NCBI RefSeq assembly: GCF_032854445.1
Contig: NC_088306.1
Coordinates: 29,607,764-29,671,763, forward strand
From: Liolophura sinensis
Taxonomy: Eukaryota; Mollusca; Polyplacophora; Chitonida; Chitonidae
Length of the DNA stretch: 64,000 nucleotides
Direction of reading: 5' to 3'
Part shown: in pieces, positions 58,501 through 64,000 of the stretch
Numbering within the stretch: position 1 is the first letter of the stretch
Layout: every line of letters begins with the position of its first letter
Position numbers and translations under genes: made by a program
The notes under the pieces: model-generated
What the model was told of the DNA's origin: nothing
The model's database searches: none
The model's input: the letters and a program-made list of their open reading frames with translations, nothing else

Positions 58501-61500
58501 TTCTTTGAGTGGCACTTCACTGGTCCCTTGAACTTTAATGCTGTAGTTCTTTGCATAGTGCAACACTACATATAGTTCTTTAAACAGATTTAGTTCCTTG
58601 AACAGTGGTGCATTATTTCCTCAAAAGTACTGCTCTTGTTTCTTGAACAGTGCTGCTCTAGTTCCTTGAACAGAGCTGTTGTAGTTCCTTGAAGAAGGCT
58701 GCTGTAGTTCCCTGAACAGTGCTGTTGTAGTTCCTTGAAGAAGGCTGCTCTAGTTCCCTGAACAGTGCTGCTGTAGTTCCTTGAAGAAGGCTGCTGTAGT
58801 TCCTTAACAGTGCTGCTGTAGTTCCTTGAAGAAGGCTGCTGTAGTTCTGTGAACACTGCTGCTCTAGTTCCCTGAACAGCGCTGCTCTAGTTCCTTGAAC
58901 AAAGTTGCTTATCTTCCTTAAACACTGCTGTTCCAGTTCAATGAATGGTACAGCCTTGAACAATACTACTTAATATTAAATCATTTACCACAGAATCATG
59001 ACTTGATGTCCAGTTTTTGTTTTTCATTATAGTACATTTCCTGTATTTGGTGAACAACTGATAATGCTATTGTACAGCAGGTGTTTTCTAGACGTCACTC
59101 TATGCACACGTTAGGAGCCTTGGCAGGGGTATTTAGGGGTACAGGTAATTTTGGGTTTCAGTTAACCCTAACTCACATGGTGTATTAAAGACCTGATGCA
59201 ATATATTCTATAAAAACACTTTGTATAGAGAGAGAATTGCAAAGCCACAGTTAGATTTTTGTTGGATATGGTACACACCTGAAACAGAACTCCATCAGAG
59301 TTTGTAATTGAATTCTATTATTAAATGTGAATTTTTTTTTCAATGTCCTTCAATTCTAAAACTAAGTAATAGTTACACAGATAATTCTGACAAGATGTCT
59401 GGTAAAGGGTCACGGTGACTGTTGTACAATACAATGTGTTTTGACATCCAGTGAGCTTTCTTAGACGGGTGATCAAAAGAACATGTAACTCTCTGAAAAA
59501 GGAGGTTTCAAAAAGATTGATTTTAACAGAAAAATTTCCAATACACTGCTGTATATTTATAACTGGTCCTACCCATTAATGCCATGCAAGTATTGGACAG
59601 GAATTACATTCAATTTCTGCCCTTCATCGATCAGTGTTGCATCACAAAAGATGGAAAAAAAATTTGTATCCATGTTACTTTTTGACAAAATTTGACCTCA
59701 AGTTTGCTCTCACTTTTAGTGAAACTACATGTTTCATGTGAAACAAAATGTTGCTCAATAATGACATGATGTACAATCTTTATGTGTGTACATCACTCTT
59801 CTTTTTCTAGAGAGCTACTAGGCTACAGCTGTTGCTTGCTGTCTTACATACATGTACATGTAGATGGAGTGTATATAGAGAAGCCATTGGTTCCATGGTT
59901 TTAAGTTTACGTGTTTTTCTTTTTCTCTCCAAGGACGAGGCTTTAGAATCGGCACTGAAAGAATATGGCCTCACCTAAGCTTACTGCGATGCCGGTAGTA
60001 CTAGATGTGTCTCAACAATGACTCGCTTCATTTTCATTGGTTCATGTGACTTTAAATCAGTTACCTTCGTAGTTGTTGTTTCTGATTGTTTGTAATTTTT
60101 TTCTTTTCTTTTTTTTTTTTTTCATGTGATATTGCATTTTCTTGAAGTTAACCTTCAACATTCATGTTTTTTGTTTCTTTTTATGCTTGATTTCACGTTT
60201 TAGTGATACGCATTTAAACATGAAAATTTACAAGCCTAGATATTGTCCCCACAGATTTACTGCTGAGTATTTATGATTTATGCGCAAAAAGTTGAGAATT
60301 TTCAGTAGAAACTTGAAGTGTGATATGAATATGTCAGATTTTGAAGACATATGCATCCAAATACCTGTGACGACGTAGTGATGCGTGTAAGGAGCAGATT
60401 ATGCAAGACCACGTTAATTTTCCATTTCCATGTTTATGCATCTTCATTTGTGCACTTACTAGTTGATACACGTCTAGAATTCTTGAGTTTAGATAAACAT
60501 TTGAAAAAAAAAATGGCTTGAATTGAGGAAGAAAAGTCAGTAATGCTATGATAATAGATTGTAAATTGAGTTGAAAAGATTTCTTGAATATACATGTACA
60601 TTGTCATTCTAGCTGCAGGAATAACAACGTTGTGATATACATATTTTCAGCTATCTAACCAGTAATATCCTAAGTTCTCGGTGACAAATTGTTGAACTTG
60701 ACCCTGGCAGATTTTGTGTATGTTTTGATTATGTCATAAACAAGATACAAGTTTAAAACTACATGCAGTAGTGTTAGGCATTTTAAAACTTTTTTAATCC
60801 CACATTCACATTTTTAGGGGTTTTTTTTTCCTTTCTTCTTACAGAATATTGTAAAATATGCTTATCCCTTTTTTTGGCGGGGGGTGTAAGGAGGGGTGGG
60901 GGGGGGGGTTTGTGGGTACAGTGTTGGAGGGGACTAGGGAGAAGGAAAGAGGTTGGGACAAAATGTCTTTTTTTGATAGATCAGTGTACAGTTCTGTCTT
61001 CACAGTTGTGCTTTAAAAAACACAGCACACACAAATAAAGATTAAATAAATGAACGCACATCTACAGGGTAAGTGTACATTTACAACCAAAATTGGGGGA
61101 GATGAACTTTGCTGTAAGCTCTAGGAGCAGATTTTGAATGATGGTTGATATGTGCAATTTAATCTTGTGATAATTACATGTAGACCATTTTCTAACACTT
61201 GAAATTCAAGTCAGTCCCTCAGAGAGTTAAGCTCGGTTATGCTCATGTGAATAACCTGAGTGCCATGGCCACATTCTTAAAGTTACTGTATAGGTTTCAT
61301 ACAGCCAGGAATGTACTACGGTCATTATTCAACCTTTTCACGTGTTCACAAGGTATTTATTCAAGCATATTCTGAAGGCATTATTCTGTGTTGGCTTATA
61401 TGAAGCCCTGACACTGACCAGTCCAACCAAGATAGTTTTGTTTCCAAAATCAAATTAAAAATGTGCTTAAATTGCACTGAAAGTTGCTTTCATATGCGAA

Positions 61501-62385
61501 ATGGTTGAGGAGTTAGGGTTGCTGCCTCACTGCTTCACCACTGTGGAATCGGAGTGACTTACATGTATTTGCAACTACAAGCGGCCAAGTGGAGTTCTAC
61601 TAAAAGGTTTACCAGTAAACACAAAATTTCTGCTATGTACTCCACGATAGTGTTCTGGATGTGGTTGGCAACAATGACAGTTTTACCGAAGTTTCCAGGC
61701 TGTATGAAAACTCGGCTGTTCAAAAGGAAATCGATATGAGGAAGGTTTCTCATTGTAAAAGTCAGTGTGTGATGCCACTTCACAAGTTCTATAAGTTATA
61801 TTCATGAGGGCGAGATCATAACATGGGAGATTTCTCAGTCATTTCTAGGAAAGTGATCGTGGACAATAATTTGTTATTTTTAAATCTATTTGTACTGGAT
61901 AGTATCATGATTTTAATATGTCAGGCAACTTTTTACATGTTTCAGATTTAGCAAATACCAAAATGTACATACGCATTTTTATGCCAAACTAATCTATATG
62001 GAAACCTACTATTACTTTCTCAACAATCATGTTATGTTTTTGTGCGACAATTTCCATTAAGGCTTCTATAATCAGCTTGCTTTGTCTATACATTAACTCC
62101 ACTTGCTAAACATTGCGTGCTTTCCTTTACCTGCCTCACAGGCATTAAAAAAAGCCACAAAAAAGCAACAAAAAACAGTTTCCAGCTAACTCTTGCCATG
62201 CCAATGATGCCTTCTGTTACTGTATCACATTTTGTCTTTTGTTTTTAATATTGTTATGTGCGCGTTTTCATGAAGTTTTGTGAACGTTTCATTGTCTGAT
62301 CCATTGCTGTCCTTTCTCTCTGTCCCCCGTGTTTTTGCAGGAGGAAACCCCACAGGGGTTCTTTGAAGATCATGGGCTGGGTTGA
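49523..62385 (+). CDS. AP1S2: AP-1 complex sigma subunit (AP1S1/2/3 type), two alternative last exons
   Basis: Exon 1 carries an ATG (49523-49525) directly at its donor gtaagt. Exon 2 (52815-52993) starts with its own [15 protein letters not shown]. Exons 3 (53714-53822) and 4 (54467-54604) follow. The end is either 59934-59978 ([17 protein letters not shown]) or 62341-62385 ([17 protein letters not shown]); both are 45 nt in the same phase. From the exon 2 ATG either form is 156 aa; human AP1S2 is 157. Using the exon 1 ATG would only add one Met. The protein is a longin-fold small chain of the clathrin adaptor AP-1, which sorts cargo between the trans-Golgi and endosomes with the gamma, beta1 and mu1 subunits. 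Conserved segments include [47 protein letters not shown] and [16 protein letters not shown]. Which vertebrate paralogue is closest is not settled, so the symbol is approximate. Confidence 0.93.
50748..51080 (+). repeat. tRNA-derived SINE, second family, full length
   Basis: The head aaccggccccgatagcaaag + ttggtagagtg resembles a tRNA A-box region, followed by a B-box-like ggtagatccagggtcag. The body includes cagcatggaggggatagtgc and ttgacccatatcagtataat. The tail is ccaagcactcactcactc. It lies in AP1S intron 1. Confidence 0.85.
51869..52134 (+). repeat. Full-length RUDI-like SINE
   Basis: The best reference copy here: the tRNA-like head ggggcctctgtggctcagtt-ggttagcatgctagcgcag, then caccattgcagtggctgtga-gttcaagacc (B-box), ggcttcctctccgggcgtaa, the central block, and the tail tattcttgagcacggcataa-aacaccaatgaaataaataa. 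The family name RUDI is from memory. Confidence 0.85.
52460..52712. repeat. 51-bp minisatellite with repeated acceptor-like sites, 5 copies
   Basis: Unit gtgtctttgcaggacgattt, tcatcgtctacatcttgatc, tgctcatcccg. Each copy carries tgtctttgcag|gac, a credible 3' splice site. The last lies about 110 bp upstream of the real AP1S exon 2 acceptor. 51 bp is 17 codons, so repetitive ORFs run through it. Confidence 0.9.
55385..55825. repeat. 24-bp minisatellite, about 18 copies
   Basis: Unit cctccctatgcattgaagca + agag, in AP1S intron 4. The period is eight codons and no frame contains a stop, so both strands show long repetitive ORFs (PPYALKQE on plus, MHREALAS on minus). No flanking splice sites fit the AP1S frame. 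Confidence 0.95.
56760..58040. repeat. 34-bp minisatellite, about 37 copies
   Basis: Unit tgtccacatctgtgaaattc + agtttgtaattaac. Variants (cagt/tctg, tttg/aggt, gaaa/aaaa) are mixed through the array. Confidence 0.95.
58600..58960. repeat. 23-bp minisatellite, about 15 copies
   Basis: Alternating units ctgtagttccttgaagaagg+ctg and ctgtagttccctgaacagtg+ctg; degenerate copies extend left to about 58500. Confidence 0.9.
58961..59933. other. AP1S intronic sequence without recognised features
   Basis: AT-rich sequence leading to the first alternative terminal exon. No exon or repeat was seen. Confidence 0.5.
59979..62340 (+). other. 3' UTR of AP1S form A / intron of form B
   Basis: AT-rich, T-homopolymer-rich sequence with a G-run (60882-60908). 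A canonical AATAAA is at 61034-61039. No ORF of coding quality. Confidence 0.6.
61034..61039 (+). terminator. Poly(A) signal, AP1S form A (candidate)
   Basis: AATAAA about 1.05 kb after the TAA of terminal exon A. Confidence 0.4.
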
Positions 62386-63576
62386 AGCATGCTGTTGACT
62401 GCATGAAGTTCCGGGCCACTTCTAATGCTTCCAGTCATATTCATTGCTATCTTGACAAATTATATAAGCTATTGGAGAAAAAAAGAAAAAAAAAAGAATT
62501 AACAAGAGTGCACCATGACAAATCCTCTTACCTTTGTTCCCACCTTTAAGAACTTTGCTTCAGTTAAAATTTATTTACATGGAGCAAATGCTGGCATCCT
62601 GTCATCATGCAAAGAAATGTAATTTTTTCTTTATTTAACGAAACAGTTTGGTTAATGTAAAAATTGCAGCTGGCACATATACAAACCAGCAGTGTTCTTG
62701 GTATGGTTGAAAACTGCCAGCATTTGGTTTACATGGGGATGAGCTTTGACTGATTGTTTGATTTAGAAAATAGACCAGAGTGCTTCCATTTCTTATTTGA
62801 CTAGAACAGAAATTTGTGTGAATATTCTGTTCTTGAAATAAACCATAGATATGTGTTTGTCATGCGAATTCTCCCTGCATATCTAATACAAGTTTTTTCC
62901 TGTTGTCTAATCTAACATCTGCTGTTCTGTAGCATGGTTATTTACTCGAAAGTCTATTTTTATGTTATTTCAATTTGTAGATTTTTTATACAGAATTTAG
63001 CATAATACACTTTTTTCGTTTTTTTTTTTTTAGTTACAGTTTATTAAAATGTATGCTATTTCAGAAGTTGTGTGCCACTTTAAGTACATGTATGACATAC
63101 TTGCTTAGGAAAGTTTTTGCGTATTTCAGAAAAAATTTTTTTTTTCCATTTTAAACATCACATATAAAATTAAATCACATTTTGAATTCATAACAGTAAA
63201 TGGTTTCAATTTACATCTAATTTGTGCCTTGACCTAAAAAAATATTCCATGACCTTTTCTTGTGTTTTTATGATAGTAAAAAATTTTAAATGCTATTTTA
63301 GCCAACTGTGGGTTATCCCTTCAGGTAGAGATATTACCCTAAATGACCATAAATTTTGTCCAAGACCAACCTGCCCATTTTTCCAGATTCAGAGAGGTCT
63401 ATTGATTCTAGAAAGGTTTTGAGGTTTGCTTGGAACATGGAATGATATTGTACTGGAAAATTGTAAGTTTCAGCACCAAAAATTAATATTTTGTAACATT
63501 TCTTTGCCTGTAAAATGCATCTTACAGGCGAAATTTTAGGTTGTTTAGGGTATATATATCAATTATATTTACATAT

Positions 63577-63610
<34 letters not shown>

Positions 63611-64000
63611 ACTGACCATGACATTATAACCATTTACATTCATCCTTAGTTTCCCTGACTTCACAGATCGAATTGTCTTTTTTGGCAGCCTGGTTTTTGC
63701 TGACTTTTTAACAGCTGATTTCACATCGACCCTAATTTCTTTAGCTTAAAAGCATTTTTTATTGCACAATGTTTCATTCTGAGATTACCTCCCTTGAATA
63801 GCTATACACAGTCTATGTACAGTAAATATTGGGTGACATTGTCTAATTTAAAAAAGAAAAAGGAAGATAAGGATGTATTGTTTTCATAAAAGAAATGTGA
63901 AGACATTATATAAAACAAAGAAAACGTGGTTGTGTATGGTCGTGAAATTATTTGAAACAGGCATACAATAAAAAAATATTTGCATAAATGATCTAAAATT
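62386..64000 (+). other. 3' UTR of AP1S form B and downstream sequence
   Basis: AT-rich, with a TA/ATAC microsatellite at about 63544-63612. AATAAA at 62837-62842 is a candidate poly(A) signal for terminal exon B. No further gene begins before the window ends. Confidence 0.5.
62837..62842 (+). terminator. Poly(A) signal, AP1S form B (candidate)
   Basis: AATAAA about 450 bp after the TGA of terminal exon B. Confidence 0.45.

Overview
This is a eukaryotic (metazoan) genome window: every convincing gene is split into short exons with GT-AG introns, the DNA is AT-rich, and it is full of minisatellites and tRNA-derived SINEs. A dozen or so copies of one SINE, with a tRNA-like head and a 3' part recalling the molluscan V-SINE family RUDI (name from memory), point to a mollusc, probably a bivalve. 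I cannot name the species.

Layout. 1-2.3 kb: two probable first exons of an unidentified minus-strand gene that runs off the left edge. 2.7-4.6 kb: a decayed minus-strand transposase-like gene. 5.6-21.4 kb: a complete 12-exon plus-strand gene for a WDFY1/WDFY2-type WD40-FYVE endosomal protein (405 aa). 21.4-34.1 kb: convergent intergenic DNA with a 95-bp minisatellite of about 29 units and a small internally deleted Tc1/mariner-like element. 34.1-49.0 kb: a complete 9-exon minus-strand DHRS12-type short-chain dehydrogenase (320 aa), whose introns hold at least eight minisatellite arrays. 49.5-62.4 kb: a plus-strand AP-1 sigma subunit gene (AP1S1/2/3 type, 156 aa) with two candidate alternative last exons.

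The WDFY and DHRS12 genes are neighbours in tail-to-tail orientation, as WDFY2 and DHRS12 are on human 13q14.3, so this looks like very old microsynteny. DHRS12 and AP1S are head-to-head about 0.5 kb apart, with a perfect CRE palindrome between them. WDFY and AP1S both act in endosomal traffic (PI3P binding and clathrin adaptor). The upstream regions of WDFY and DHRS12 both carry GTCACGTGAC-like (CLEAR/TFEB-type) boxes.

The most unusual features are: (1) two intronic minisatellites in DHRS12 whose units are copies of the adjacent exon-intron junctions (the exon 7 donor and the exon 9 acceptor); (2) a textbook U12-type intron in WDFY; (3) a pair of equal-length (45-nt) alternative AP1S terminal exons; (4) a 4-kb, 52-bp array repeating AP-1/CRE-like sites about 77 times. 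By my rough count tandem arrays make up about a quarter of the window, and most long ORFs in it are artefacts of those arrays. All exon models come from reading splice sites and comparing with protein families from memory; no alignment was run.
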